64,000 nucleotides of DNA from Terriglobia bacterium. Lineage in GTDB: Bacteria; Acidobacteriota; Terriglobia; Terriglobales; Acidobacteriaceae. Positions within the stretch are counted from its first letter, which is position 1. The number at the start of each line of letters is the position of its first letter. Below the pieces are notes generated by a model, which ran no database searches, was not told the origin of the DNA, and saw only the letters and a program-made list of their open reading frames with translations. The DNA is taken from the NCBI GenBank assembly GCA_020073185.1, contig JAIQFT010000011.1, positions 75,765-139,764 on the forward strand, given 5' to 3'. Positions 37,216 through 51,636 of the stretch are shown here, piece by piece. The translations under genes and the position numbers were made by a program.

Positions 37216-37557
37216 ATGAAAGCGCTTCGGGCGATACTCGGCGTTGCCTTCATCGTGGCCGTGGTCTACGGCACGTGGATCATGGTTCCGCCCTACTACT
37301 CCAACTACCAACTGCAGGACACGATCGCCGAAGAAGCGCGCATGAACACTTACACACAAAAATCCGAGGAAGACATGCGCGAAACCATCTGGCGCAAGGC
37401 GAAAGACCTGGAGATTCCCATCCAGCGCGAGCAGATTAACGTGCAGCGCGCTGGCGGTGGCGTCGCCATCTGGGTTGACTACACCGTGCATGTGGACATT
37501 CCTGGGTACCCCCTCGACCTGCAATTCCACCCCTCTTCGAAAAACAAGAGCTATTGA
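37216..37557 (+). CDS. small membrane-anchored protein of unknown function
   Basis: 113 aa. One N-terminal membrane helix (AILGVAFIVAVVYGTWIMV) and a soluble part (DTIAEEARMNTYTQKSEEDMRETIWRKAKDLEIPI, then beta strands). It resembles the DUF4845 type of small anchored proteins by pattern only. ATG with GGGGGACGCAAGG upstream. It lies 32 bases after proS on the same strand and before the PBP gene. Confidence 0.72.
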   Translation: MKALRAILGVAFIVAVVYGTWIMVPPYYSNYQLQDTIAEEARMNTYTQKSEEDMRETIWRKAKDLEIPIQREQINVQRAGGGVAIWVDYTVHVDIPGYPLDLQFHPSSKNKSY

Positions 37558-37789
37558 GCGGTTACGACGGACTACCGACTGTCGGCTACCTTCGGCGGGT
37601 CAGCGGGCGCCGCTGATGATTTACAATGTCCCTAGCTTCCGACTAAACAACAATTTTGCTTGCCCTTCGTCCGATCCGGCACGTCGCTGGCTAACGTTTG
37701 CGGGCTCGCTGCCGTCTGAGTAATGAAGAGAAGCGGCAGCCTGTATCATGGAAGGGGGCGCGCCCTAGCCGCGCGCACAACGACTCAAA

Positions 37790-40432
37790 GTGGCAATTAA
37801 GGTAAAACTCCCTCGGGCTCGGCCCTCGGCTAAGGCCGACCGCGCGCCGTCGCGCGCCGCAGTTAGCCATTTCAGCTTTTCCGACCCGATGGTCAAGGTC
37901 GCCGCCACCTTTTTCCTGGTCGTGACGCTGATCGTGCTGGGCGTTTTCGTTGGCTACTACGTTAAGTACGAGAGGATTATCGATCGCCGGCTGCACGGGC
38001 AGATATTCACTAACGCCACCAGAATCTACGCTCGTCCCGCCAGCATTTGGACGGGAGAGAGCATCTCTGCGCACGACATCGCCGCCCAGTTGCGCCGCGC
38101 CGGGTATGTCGAAGACCAGAACTCCAGCGGCGTCGGCAGCTATCGACTGATGTCGCACGGCATCGAGATCCATCCCGGCCCCGAGTCCTACCACAACCAG
38201 GACGGCGCCCTGGTGCGCGAGTCCGGCGGCAAGATTGAGCGCATTGTCGGCACCGGCGACTCGGATGGCCGCGAGCTCTCCGCCTACGAGTTGGAGCCAA
38301 CGCTGATCACCGCCGTGGACAACGAGCAGCGCACCAAGCGCCAGCTCGTGGAATACAGGGACATTCCCAAGGTCATGGTTGACGCGGTCACCGCGATCGA
38401 AGACCGGCGCTTCTTCCAGCACGCCGGCGTCAATTACTGGCGCTTCATGCAGGCGGCGTGGATTGACTTGCGCCAGGGCGGCGTGCGCAGGCAGGGCGGC
38501 TCCACCATCACCATGCAGGTGGCGCGCGCGTTCTTCCTCAGCCCCGAGAAGACGATTAAGCGCAAGCTGATCGAAATGCTGATAGCCATTGAGCTGGAGC
38601 AGAAGCTTTCCAAGGAGCAGATCTTCTCGCTTTATGCCAACCAGGTGGATCTGGGGCAACGCGGTTCGTATACGATCACCGGATTCGCGGAAGCGGCGCG
38701 CTCCTACTTCAATAAGGATCTGCAGAACATCAGCCTGCCGGAAGCCGCGCTGCTGGCCGGCATCATCCAGCGTCCCAGCTATCTTTCGCCCTACCGCCAT
38801 CCCGAGCGCGCCCTTGAGCGCCGCAACCTGGTGCTGGAGGCCATGGTCGAGACTGGTGCCATCACCCGGGAACAGTGCGACAAAGCCAAGGCCGCCCCGC
38901 TCAAGCTTGCTCCCCCCAACGTCGAGGCCAGCGACGCGCCCTATTTCGTGGATCTCGTCAAAGACAGCCTGCTCAGCCGCTTTAGCGATCACGATCCGAG
39001 CGAAAACGCCTACCGCGTGTATACGACGCTGGATCCCGACCTGCAGAAGGCCGCCGCCGAGGCCGTGCAGGAGGGCATCAAGAATGTGGATGCACAGGTG
39101 GAAAAACTGCGCACCCGGCGCGTGAAGGTCGGTGCCGGAAAGAATGCCAAGGTTGAAGTGAAGGTCGTGCCCGGGCCGATGCCGCAGGTCGCACTGGTGG
39201 CTCTCGATCCGCACACCGGCGAAGTCCTGGCGCTGGTGGGCGGGCGCAATTACGGCTTCAGCCAGTTGAACCACGCGGTGGCGCGCCGGCCCACGGGATC
39301 GGTCTTCAAACCCTTTGTGTACGCCGCCGCGGTCAACACCGCTCTTGCTGGCGACGGCAGCAATGCGATCACACCCGCGTCCCTGATTGACGATGCGCCC
39401 GGCACCTACACTTACGGCGACCAGATCTATGAGCCGCGCAACTATAAGGACGAGTACCACGGCGTGGTCTCGGCGCGCTTTGCGTTGGCGCAGTCACTGA
39501 ACAATGCGACGGTGAAGCTGGCCGAGCAGGTGGGCTACGACAAAGTCGCCGCTCTTGCCCGCGCCGCCGGGATCAAGTCCGTGCAGCCGACGCCCGCCAT
39601 GGCATTGGGCGCGTACGACGCCACGCCCCTGGACGTGGCGGCCGCCTATACCGTCTTCGCCAACAGCGGCGTCCGCGTTTCGGCAATGCTGGCTACCTCG
39701 GTGCGCGATGCCCACGGCAACTTGGTGGAGAACTTCAAGGCGGAACGCACCCTGGTGCTCGATCCCCGCGTCGCCTACGTCATGACCACCATGATGGAGG
39801 GGGTGATCAACAACGGCACCGCCGCGGTTGTGCGCGGCATGGGATTCTCCGCGCCCGCCGCCGGCAAGACCGGAACTTCGCATGACGGCTGGTTCGCCGG
39901 CTACACCAGCAATCTGCTGTGCATCGTGTGGGTGGGCTACGACGATTACAGCGACCTGCGCCTCAGCGGGTCGAGCACCGCGGCGCCCATCTGGGCCGAG
40001 TTCATGAAACGCGCTATCAAGCTGCCGGCTTATCACGACGAGGAGCCGTTCCAGCAGCCCGCCGGGGTGGTGAATGTCCAACTCGACAAAGCGACCAACC
40101 GCCTGGCCACTGCGGCCTGCCCGGAAACCTACACCGTGGCGTTTATCGCCGGCACGGAACCGAAAGACTCTTGCGATCAGCCGGTCGGCGAGCATCGCGG
40201 CATCCTGACGCGTATTTTTGGCAGCCCTGCGCCACCTCCGCCTCCAGTGATTGGCGCCACCAGCAGCACGGTTCGTCCCGCGCCGCCGGCGCCGGTCGCG
40301 AGTTCCAACCCGGGTAAGGCGGATCCGCCGGAGAAAAAGAAGGGAATTTTCGGCAAAATAGTAGGTATCTTCAAGGGAGACAAGCCGTCCTCGGCGCCAC
40401 CGCCGAAGGACGGCGGCACCAATCCGCACTGA
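37790..40432 (+). CDS. class A penicillin-binding protein (PBP1b type)
   Basis: 880 aa, GTG start. Membrane anchor about 38-62 (FFLVVTLIVLGVFVGYYV), UB2H-like domain about 70-150 (IYARPASIWTGESIS), GT51 transglycosylase with catalytic Glu204 in EDRRFFQHAG and the QGGSTITMQ motif, then the transpeptidase with Ser504 in GSVFK, SLN, and KTG in AGKTGTSHDGWF. The C-terminus is a long Pro/Lys-rich tail (about 800-880). It polymerises and cross-links peptidoglycan. No partner lipoprotein (LpoB) gene is seen. Confidence 0.92.
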   Translation: MAIKVKLPRARPSAKADRAPSRAAVSHFSFSDPMVKVAATFFLVVTLIVLGVFVGYYVKYERIIDRRLHGQIFTNATRIYARPASIWTGESISAHDIAAQLRRAGYVEDQNSSGVGSYRLMSHGIEIHPGPESYHNQDGALVRESGGKIERIVGTGDSDGRELSAYELEPTLITAVDNEQRTKRQLVEYRDIPKVMVDAVTAIEDRRFFQHAGVNYWRFMQAAWIDLRQGGVRRQGGSTITMQVARAFFLSPEKTIKRKLIEMLIAIELEQKLSKEQIFSLYANQVDLGQRGSYTITGFAEAARSYFNKDLQNISLPEAALLAGIIQRPSYLSPYRHPERALERRNLVLEAMVETGAITREQCDKAKAAPLKLAPPNVEASDAPYFVDLVKDSLLSRFSDHDPSENAYRVYTTLDPDLQKAAAEAVQEGIKNVDAQVEKLRTRRVKVGAGKNAKVEVKVVPGPMPQVALVALDPHTGEVLALVGGRNYGFSQLNHAVARRPTGSVFKPFVYAAAVNTALAGDGSNAITPASLIDDAPGTYTYGDQIYEPRNYKDEYHGVVSARFALAQSLNNATVKLAEQVGYDKVAALARAAGIKSVQPTPAMALGAYDATPLDVAAAYTVFANSGVRVSAMLATSVRDAHGNLVENFKAERTLVLDPRVAYVMTTMMEGVINNGTAAVVRGMGFSAPAAGKTGTSHDGWFAGYTSNLLCIVWVGYDDYSDLRLSGSSTAAPIWAEFMKRAIKLPAYHDEEPFQQPAGVVNVQLDKATNRLATAACPETYTVAFIAGTEPKDSCDQPVGEHRGILTRIFGSPAPPPPPVIGATSSTVRPAPPAPVASSNPGKADPPEKKKGIFGKIVGIFKGDKPSSAPPPKDGGTNPH

Positions 40433-40478
40433 TCCGTGGGGCACGGCTGAACCGCGTAGGGTGCACGGAGGTCTCGCC

Positions 40479-41345
40479 ATGAACCGTCGTCTGCTGCTGC
40501 TTACGTGCGCGCTCGTCGCCGTTTTGCTCGCTGGATCGTACGCTCAGGAATCCAAGGAGCCCGCCACAGCGGATCGTCCCGCGGCGCCGGCGCGCGTCGG
40601 CCCGCCGCCGAAGGATGCTGCACCGGCGGCCCTGGAAGAGCAGGGCGACAAGCTCCGCGCTGATAAGTCCTTCGCCGACGCTCTCGACTACTACCGCGCT
40701 GCCCTGAAGAAAGCCCCCAGCGCCACTTTGTGGAACAAGATTGGCATCACCGAGCTGCAGCTTAGCCGCTTCAAACCCGCCGCCAAGAGCTTCGATCACG
40801 CCATCAAGCTGAATTCGAAGTTTCCTGAGGCTTACAACAATCGCGGTGCGGTGTATTACATCGTCGGCGCGTCACAGCAGGCGTTGGCACAACGTGCCGG
40901 CAGGTCGATTCCCGGAAGCGCGCGCAAGAATTATCAGAAAGCGATCAAGGAGTATCTGAAAGCGCTGGCGCTGCAGGACAGCAGCGCCTCGTATCACAGC
41001 AACCTTGGCACCGCCTACTTTGCGATGAAGGAGTATCCTGCCGCCATGAATGAGTACGCTATCGCCTTGCAACTCGATCCCGACGTGTTCGAACACCGCT
41101 CGCAATCCGGGATTGCCGCGCAAATGTCGTCGCCCCAGGACCGTGCGTACTACTCCTTTCTACTGGCGCGGATGTACGCCAAGTCGGGCAATTCGGATCG
41201 CGCACTGGAGTACCTGCGCAAGGCGATGGAAGACGGCTACAAGGACATCGACGCCGTCTACAAAGACCAGGAATTCGCGGCCCTCAGGAAAGACCCGCGG
41301 TTTGGCGAACTGATGGCCAACAAGCCGCAGGCAATCCCGCAATGA
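40479..41345 (+). CDS. secreted TPR protein
   Basis: 288 aa from the ATG at 40479 (GGAGGT ribosome site). Signal sequence ends about AGSYA, followed by a Pro-rich linker and at least four tetratricopeptide repeats (ALEEQGDKLRADKSFADALDYYRAALKK is split over repeat one; SRFKPAAKSFDHAIKLN; ASYHSNLGTAYFAMKEYPAAMNEYAIAL; AKSGNSDRALEYLRKAM). Typical of periplasmic scaffold proteins. A strong terminator follows 100 bases downstream. It may form an operon with the PBP gene, 46 bases upstream. Confidence 0.82.
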   Translation: MNRRLLLLTCALVAVLLAGSYAQESKEPATADRPAAPARVGPPPKDAAPAALEEQGDKLRADKSFADALDYYRAALKKAPSATLWNKIGITELQLSRFKPAAKSFDHAIKLNSKFPEAYNNRGAVYYIVGASQQALAQRAGRSIPGSARKNYQKAIKEYLKALALQDSSASYHSNLGTAYFAMKEYPAAMNEYAIALQLDPDVFEHRSQSGIAAQMSSPQDRAYYSFLLARMYAKSGNSDRALEYLRKAMEDGYKDIDAVYKDQEFAALRKDPRFGELMANKPQAIPQ

Positions 41346-41445
41346 GCCGAAGACAGGTCTTTACATTTTCATGCGCAACTTTTTTCGCCCGTTGGTGTCT
41401 ATGCGAACTGCCTCCTGAAAGCAGAGGTGAGTAAGGGGAAACGGT

Positions 41446-41500
41446 GGCCCGCCGAACGCTGAATCAGCACGCCCCAAGCAAGCGTTCGGTGGGCCTTTTT
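41446..41500 (+). terminator. rho-independent terminator after the TPR gene
   Basis: GGCCCGCCGAACGCT (41446-41460) and AGCGTTCGGTGGGCC (41481-41495) form a 15-bp stem with one G-U pair, followed by five T. The 20-base loop is long for a terminator. A second hairpin CTGTTC...GAACAG lies at 41517-41548. Confidence 0.65.
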
Positions 41501-41613
41501 CTCGCCTGCCGTCGCTGTTCACTCCTTGCGTGCTTTCGAGGAACAGCTCTGAGTGCTTACCCCGGAAGGGCACGGCTTTACGGGCTGCGGAAACCTGACG
41601 GAAGAAATGAAAT

Positions 41614-42231
41614 TCAGTTATCCTTTTTTCTGACCTGCAAGTACGCGTCAATCACTTCCTGCAACTTGCCCTGTGCTTGGAGAATGAATTCCACGGCATC
41701 GCGCACGGCGCCGTGTCCGCCCGCGTGCTCGGTAACGTAATGCGCTATCGCGAGCACCTCCCGGCGCGAGTTCGGCACCGCGATCGCCAGCCCGCAGCGC
41801 TGCATCACCGGCAAGTCGATGATGTCGTCTCCCAGGTACGCCGCCTGCTCGGCGGAGAGTTTCTCCTGGCGCAGGATTTCCTGAAAGACAGTGAGCTTGT
41901 CGGCGATGCCCTGGTAGACATGGTCGAGGCGCAGATCGCGCGCTCGCAGCGCCACCGTATCGGAAATGCGCTTGGTGATCAGGCCGGTCTTGATCCCGCC
42001 CAGTCGCGCCAGCGAGATGGCGGTGCCATCATGCGCGTTGAAGCCCTTGGCTTCCACCATGTTCGCGCTGGCAATCGCGTAGCCACCCTTGCCGGAAAAT
42101 TTGCCTGCCTGCTTGCGTGTTTCCTGGTGCGCTCCGGCGGGAGCGGGAAAGAACCAGAGGGAGCCGTCGGTCATGACGCCGTCTACGTCCAGCAGCAGCA
42201 ACTTGATCTTGCGCGCGCGTTCTTCGGACAT
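41614..42231 (-). CDS. kdsC: Kdo-8-phosphate phosphatase (HAD family)
   Basis: 205 aa. HAD motif I DVDGVMTDG (nucleophile Asp15, Asp17), motif II region GLITKR and motif IV YLGDDIIDLPVM are KdsC-like, with the QGIADKL segment. Removes phosphate from Kdo-8-P, the step after KdsA. A segment of about 25-30 residues (APAGAHQETRKQAGKFSGKG, then GYAIASANMVEAKG) lies between motif I and the NAHDG segment, where short KdsC proteins have a tight turn. Convergent with the TPR gene. Confidence 0.88.
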   Translation of the reverse strand: MSEERARKIKLLLLDVDGVMTDGSLWFFPAPAGAHQETRKQAGKFSGKGGYAIASANMVEAKGFNAHDGTAISLARLGGIKTGLITKRISDTVALRARDLRLDHVYQGIADKLTVFQEILRQEKLSAEQAAYLGDDIIDLPVMQRCGLAIAVPNSRREVLAIAHYVTEHAGGHGAVRDAVEFILQAQGKLQEVIDAYLQVRKKDN

Positions 42232-42316
42232 GGTCGGATTGTAAACGGTCAGAAGGTAGCCGGTAGCCGGCAGGCGTCGTCTGGGACCTCAACGCCCCGA
42301 CCCCCGACTGCGGCCG

Positions 42317-42649
42317 TCAGAAGCTGCCCGCCACAAACTCCTCCATCACCATCTTCGAAATTGCTCCGCATTTGCCGCAGAACAGCAACGTCAGGTTGTC
42401 CTCCGACTTCAACACCGCGACGCGCAGGCTCTCGCACGACGCACAACAGGTGGTCGGCTCGCCCGATTGCGGCTCTTCCACTGTGGTGGTTGCAGCGGTC
42501 ATCGTCTGGCCGGTTTTGACGGTGTTGATCTCGAACGTGCTGCGGCAATCGGCGCACACGTGGTTGAAGCAGCACTTGGGCTCGCAGGAGTAAACGATCT
42601 CGGCGCCGCCGCACTTGGGGCAGCGAATGATGTCCTTGAGCGAGTTCAC
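42317..42649 (-). CDS. zinc-ribbon protein of unknown function
   Basis: 110 aa with four CxxC-type pairs: CPKC, CCFNHVC/CADC, CCASC and CGKC, arranged as two ribbon-like knuckles around a Thr-rich linker. Likely binds two zinc ions. No catalytic motif. ATG start 86 bases upstream of kdsC on the same strand, so the two may be co-transcribed. Confidence 0.7.
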   Translation of the reverse strand: MNSLKDIIRCPKCGGAEIVYSCEPKCCFNHVCADCRSTFEINTVKTGQTMTAATTTVEEPQSGEPTTCCASCESLRVAVLKSEDNLTLLFCGKCGAISKMVMEEFVAGSF

Positions 42650-42789
42650 GTTCCTATTCTACCCAGCGTGCGCCCAGAGCCCCGCGTCCCCAGTCCCGAG
42701 CATGGGGGTTCGCGTCTCACGACGCGGACACCCACGAGTTTATCAGGCGAACAATTGGCGAACCTCAACTTTTCACTTACAATAGAAAA

Positions 42790-47409
<4,620 letters not shown>

Positions 47410-48050
47410 GCCGGGGTGGTTGCGATGTCAAACACGACTTCCACCCCATCCTTCACTTGCACAGTCCCGCCCGCAACGGTCACCGGCTTGATGCCGAACT
47501 CGCTCTGCTTCACCGTCGCCGATCCAGTGTAGCGACTGCCGCGCTGCTCGACACGCACTACCATCGGCCGCGTAACGCCGTGCAGGGTCAACTCGCCGCT
47601 GACGCGATACCGGTTTTCACCGGTCGGCTCGATGGTGCGGGAAACGAAGTGAATCTGCGGAAAGCGCTCGCTATCCAACACCGCGGCGCTGAGCATCGTT
47701 CTCTGCACTTCGGCACGCTTGTCGGCGCCCAGGTCGGGGTCGAGCACCTGCATCCCGCGAGCATCGACCATCAGTTCCACCGAGGGTGCGCCCGCGGTGG
47801 TGATGCTGCCGGAGATGATCGGCGCGCGGATTTCGTGGTTGTGCCCGAAGGCCGAGAACAGGCCTGACTTGAAGACCTTCACCGTCAGCGTGGAGTGTTG
47901 AGGGTCAATCCGCGCCGCTGCGTTCTTGGGCTCGAGCTGCGCCAATCCCAAAGCGGTCAGCAACAACACTGGTAGGAACCACAATTTTCGTCCCGCCACG
48001 AAACCCTGCTCCTGACATATGAGAGTAGACGAATCGGCGACAAGTTACGC

Positions 48051-48602
48051 ATGGTGCTCCCGTATAATTCGCGCGTGCGATCCCGATATTTGCGTGCGAC
48101 CGTGGCGTTCGTTGTCGCCATCCTCAGCGCAGCGATCGTTGTGGCGAAATTCCATGCGCAACCCTTGCCTCAAGACGCTCGGGCTGATCGTGTTTTGGTC
48201 CTAAAATCGGAACGCACCCTGACTCTCTACGATGGAAACACGCCTCTCAAAACCTATTTGGTTGCTCTCGGTCGCAATCCTGTGGGGAAGAAAGCGCAGC
48301 AAGGCGACCATAAGACTCCTGAAGGCAATTACATCCTCGATCGTCACAATCCGCAAAGCCGCTTCTATCGATCAATTGACGTGTCCTATCCGACTCCGGA
48401 TCAGATCGCAGACGCCCGGCAGCATGGTGCCTCACCGGGAGGCGACATCTTCATTCATGGCCTTCCAAACGGCCTCGGCTGGCTGGGGCGCCCGCACCGC
48501 CGCATCGACTGGACAGACGGTTGTATCGCCGTGACCGATCGGGAAATGGATGAAATATGGCGCGCCGTTCCTGACGGCACGCCGATTGAGATACGTCCAT
48601 AG
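48051..48602 (+). CDS. L,D-transpeptidase (YkuD family), exported
   Basis: 183 aa as drawn. An N-terminal hydrophobic anchor or signal (YLRATVAFVVAILSAAIVVA) precedes the YkuD domain VLVLKSERTLTLYDGNTPLKTYLV (split over two strands). Catalytic motifs are IHGLPNG and DWTDGCIAV (Cys nucleophile). These enzymes make 3-3 cross-links or attach proteins to peptidoglycan. TATAAT at 48063-48068 lies inside the first codons, so the real start may be the GTG at 48075, giving a nearly leaderless message. Confidence 0.83.
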   Translation: MVLPYNSRVRSRYLRATVAFVVAILSAAIVVAKFHAQPLPQDARADRVLVLKSERTLTLYDGNTPLKTYLVALGRNPVGKKAQQGDHKTPEGNYILDRHNPQSRFYRSIDVSYPTPDQIADARQHGASPGGDIFIHGLPNGLGWLGRPHRRIDWTDGCIAVTDREMDEIWRAVPDGTPIEIRP

Positions 48603-48650
48603 CCGCCAGTTCGAACGTCCGTTCAATCCCAGCCGCCACGCCGCTCTTTG

Positions 48651-48681
48651 CCAGCCACTGGCCACTGACGACTGACCACTG
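48651..48681. repeat. CCACTGG/CGACTGA 7-bp array
   Basis: Degenerate units CCAGCCACTGG-CCACTGA-CGACTGA-CCACTG, period 7, upstream of the acyl-CoA dehydrogenase gene. No inverted arm seen. Confidence 0.5.
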
Positions 48682-48734
48682 CTGTATTAGAATCGTCTGT
48701 TCATTCACCGCCATTTTCCCTACGAGGAACTGTC

Positions 48735-49916
48735 ATGCCTGAACTCGCTGCACAACGCATTGAAGCTCCCGCTCCTCTGACCGCCCTCACCGAAGACGAG
48801 CAGCTCTTTCGCGACAACATCCGCCAGTTCGCCGAGGACAAAGTTGCGCCGCTCTCCCACGAGATGGACGAGAAAGGCGTTTTCGACCACTCGCTCATCG
48901 ACCAGTTCTTCCAGCTCGGCCTTATGAGCATTGAGATACCGGAGCAGTTTGGCGGCGGCGCGGGCACCTTCTTCGAGGCCATCCTCGCGGTCGAAGAGCT
49001 CTCGCGCGTGGACGCCTCCGCCGGCGTCGTCGTGGACGTGCAGAACACGCTGGTCAACAACGCCTTGCTGCGTTGGGGCAGTGACGAGCAGAAGAAACGC
49101 TACCTGCCGAAAATGGCTGCCGAGACGGTGGGCGCGTACGCGCTGAGCGAAGCCGGCAGCGGCTCCGACGCTTTCGCGCTGACCACCAAGGCCGAACTCA
49201 GGGGCGGCGATTACGTCCTCAACGGCCGCAAGCTGTGGATTACCAATGCCAAGGAAGCAGGCGTTTTCATCCTCTTCGCCAGCGTGGACCTCTCCGCCGG
49301 ATATAAGGGCATCACCGCCTTCATCGTCGAAAAAGATGTCCCCGGCTTTACCGTCGGCAAGAAGGAAGACAAGCTCGGCATCCGCGCCTCCTCCACCTGT
49401 GAGCTGATCCTGGAAGACTGCCGCGTGCCCAAGTCGAACGTGCTGGGCGAGGTTGGCAAGGGATACAAGATCGCCATCGAGACGCTGAACGAAGGCCGCA
49501 TCGGCATCGGGGCGCAGATGGAGGGCGTGGCGCGCGGCGCCTGGGAGCACGCGCTCAAGTACGCGCAAGAGCGCAAACAGTTCGGCAAGCCGATCGCCGA
49601 TTTCCAGGGAATCCAGTTCCAACTGGCGCAGATGGGCACCGAGATCGAGGCGGCGCGCCTCATGGTCTACAACGCCGCCCGCCTGAAGGACGCCGGCATG
49701 AACTTCGTCAAGGAAGCCGCGATGACCAAACTGTTCGCTTCCCAGGTCGCCGAGCGCGTCTGCTCGCTGGCGGTCGAAATCTACGGCGGATACGGCTTCA
49801 CCAAGGACTACCCCGTCGAGAAGTTTTTCCGCGACTGTAAGATCGGCAAGATCTATGAGGGCACGTCGAACATGCAGTTGGCGACGATTGCGAAACTCGT
49901 GCTCGGCGGAAAGTAG
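48735..49916 (+). CDS. acyl-CoA dehydrogenase
   Basis: 393 aa, full length for the short/branched-chain FAD acyl-CoA dehydrogenases. The N-terminal helical domain, the middle beta domain (AYALSEAGSGSDAFALTTKAEL is split over its start) and the C-terminal helical domain with IYEGTSNMQL, which carries the catalytic Glu. RKQFGKPIADFQGIQF is the FAD/interface segment. It oxidises acyl-CoA to enoyl-CoA and passes electrons to ETF. Chain-length preference cannot be read from the sequence. ATG preceded by GAGGAA. Confidence 0.93.
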   Translation: MPELAAQRIEAPAPLTALTEDEQLFRDNIRQFAEDKVAPLSHEMDEKGVFDHSLIDQFFQLGLMSIEIPEQFGGGAGTFFEAILAVEELSRVDASAGVVVDVQNTLVNNALLRWGSDEQKKRYLPKMAAETVGAYALSEAGSGSDAFALTTKAELRGGDYVLNGRKLWITNAKEAGVFILFASVDLSAGYKGITAFIVEKDVPGFTVGKKEDKLGIRASSTCELILEDCRVPKSNVLGEVGKGYKIAIETLNEGRIGIGAQMEGVARGAWEHALKYAQERKQFGKPIADFQGIQFQLAQMGTEIEAARLMVYNAARLKDAGMNFVKEAAMTKLFASQVAERVCSLAVEIYGGYGFTKDYPVEKFFRDCKIGKIYEGTSNMQLATIAKLVLGGK

Positions 49917-50106
49917 TCCGTCAGTAGGTTCGCGATAGGTTCTCAGTTCGAAAGCGGAGCCCCGCCAGCCGCCGGGGATCTTTCTTCACATCAAGAATCG
50001 CCAATCACAAACTGCGAATTGGACACGGATCCCTTGCCGCCGCCCTCCGTCTGAAATAAACTCTCGCTTTCCCCCAATCAGCAATTCCCGTTGACGGGAG
50101 TTCTCG

Positions 50107-51552
50107 GTGGAACCTACTCAGGCGGAGCAGTTGCTCGACATGGCGGCGGTACACGCCTTCTACGTCGAACTGCTGGAAACCGTGCTCGGTCATCCCTTGC
50201 CCGTGCCGCATGAAGTCTCGATCGGCGCCGCCGGCGGTGCGGTAGAGCAATCCATCACCGGACTGGGGCGCTGGCTGAACTTACTCGACCTGGCGATCAC
50301 GCCGCCCATGATGCGCGACGCGCTCAAGGAATCCACCACGGAGGAAACGGCCGAGGCCTTGCTCCGCCACTTCGTGCGCAAGGGGTCGCACTCCGACGCC
50401 GATCGTGACAAGGGTGACTTCATTGTCACCTTCCTCTATCGTTCGCTGGTCCCCGCAGGCAAGCAGATCCCCGCGGAAATGATCGTGGACGAGCCGTCGG
50501 AATTTGAGCAGGGGCTCTACACCATCATCGGCTCGGAGGAATCCGCCGTTCTCCCGGAAGAGCATCGCCAGCTCGTGCGCGAGTTCCCCTTCGTTCGCCA
50601 GGAAGTGGATGACTACCGCCACTTCGACCAGCTCATGGATTCCGGCATCATCCAGCGCGTGCGCGACATCAAACAGCGCCTCGGCGAATCGTTTTATCAT
50701 CCCCGCGTGCTGGCTACCATCGCCGCCTACAACGTCTATTTCGGAAGCCGCTTCGACGAGCTGTTCAAGCAAACCACGCAGCAGATCAAGAAATTCGCCA
50801 GCAACGTGCAGCAACAGGGCGGCAGCATCATGAGCCGCGTGGATGGCGACGTTACCGTCCAGCACCTCACCGAGGTCGAACAGCAGGAAACCGAGCTTCT
50901 GCAGACGGAGTACGGCCGCGCCCAGGAGCATTTCCGCAAGATCTCGAAATTGAAGAAGGCGGTGGACTCGCGCACCGGCGCGCGTCCTCATGTCGCAGGT
51001 GTTGCCGCCCACGCACCCGCTGCGCAACCACGCACCGGGAATGTGGCGGGCGCCGGCGAGGCGGCGCTCTCCGGCATCAACTTCCCCATCGCACAAGGCA
51101 AGCTGCGCGCCATGGAAGATTCCATCCGCAACTTCGTCCTCGCCGCCGACCCAAAGTCGGCCAACGTGATTCCGCTGCGCAACGGCAATATGGTGCTCAG
51201 CAGCGTCGAAGTAGACGCTTTCCGCAGCGATTACAGCGCCGAAAAGAGCTTCCGCGCCGACTACGCCAGGGCTCTGCGCCAAACCGTTTCCATCCAGGCA
51301 TGTCTCCAGTTGGAGTTGCAGGAATACAGCTCGAAACAGAGCTCGGCGTATCTATGGAAGCCGCACGCCGACGCGCTAGCCTTCCTCATTAGTACCGCAC
51401 AAAGACTTCAGGCGCAGTGCGGCGCCATTCTGGCGACTGCGGAACAGCGTGGTCTGGCCGACAAGGTCACTGCCATGAATGGCTCGCTGCAGAAGACGCG
51501 TCAGGAAGTGCAGCTCGCCGTCAATGCGTTGCAGGAGAATGGAAACTCATAG
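50107..51552 (+). CDS. 481-aa helical protein of unknown function
   Basis: GTG start with a GGGAG ribosome site. Mostly alpha-helical and soluble, with no signal or membrane segment. Middle part (about 190-300) is Gln/Glu-rich and coiled-coil prone (QTTQQIKKFASNVQQQGG; HLTEVEQQETELLQTEY). A short Ala/Pro-rich linker (about 303-320) separates it from a second helical domain. No catalytic motif recognised. Neighbours, an acyl-CoA dehydrogenase and a PilZ protein, give no functional clue. Confidence 0.75.
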   Translation: MEPTQAEQLLDMAAVHAFYVELLETVLGHPLPVPHEVSIGAAGGAVEQSITGLGRWLNLLDLAITPPMMRDALKESTTEETAEALLRHFVRKGSHSDADRDKGDFIVTFLYRSLVPAGKQIPAEMIVDEPSEFEQGLYTIIGSEESAVLPEEHRQLVREFPFVRQEVDDYRHFDQLMDSGIIQRVRDIKQRLGESFYHPRVLATIAAYNVYFGSRFDELFKQTTQQIKKFASNVQQQGGSIMSRVDGDVTVQHLTEVEQQETELLQTEYGRAQEHFRKISKLKKAVDSRTGARPHVAGVAAHAPAAQPRTGNVAGAGEAALSGINFPIAQGKLRAMEDSIRNFVLAADPKSANVIPLRNGNMVLSSVEVDAFRSDYSAEKSFRADYARALRQTVSIQACLQLELQEYSSKQSSAYLWKPHADALAFLISTAQRLQAQCGAILATAEQRGLADKVTAMNGSLQKTRQEVQLAVNALQENGNS

Positions 51553-51636
51553 TCCGTGACCGGAAGAGAATTGTTCCATGATCGAATGGAAGGGTCACGC
51601 CAAGGTAGCGCTATCGCCGATTTCTAGCTACCGCCT

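Noticed and set aside
37691-39460. 589-codon minus-strand frame opposite the PBP gene
   Set aside because: Shadow of the plus-strand gene; His/Arg/Val-rich composition typical of antisense translation in GC-rich DNA.
41361-41651. 96-codon minus-strand frame after kdsC
   Set aside because: Runs through the terminator hairpin and has no family-like pattern.
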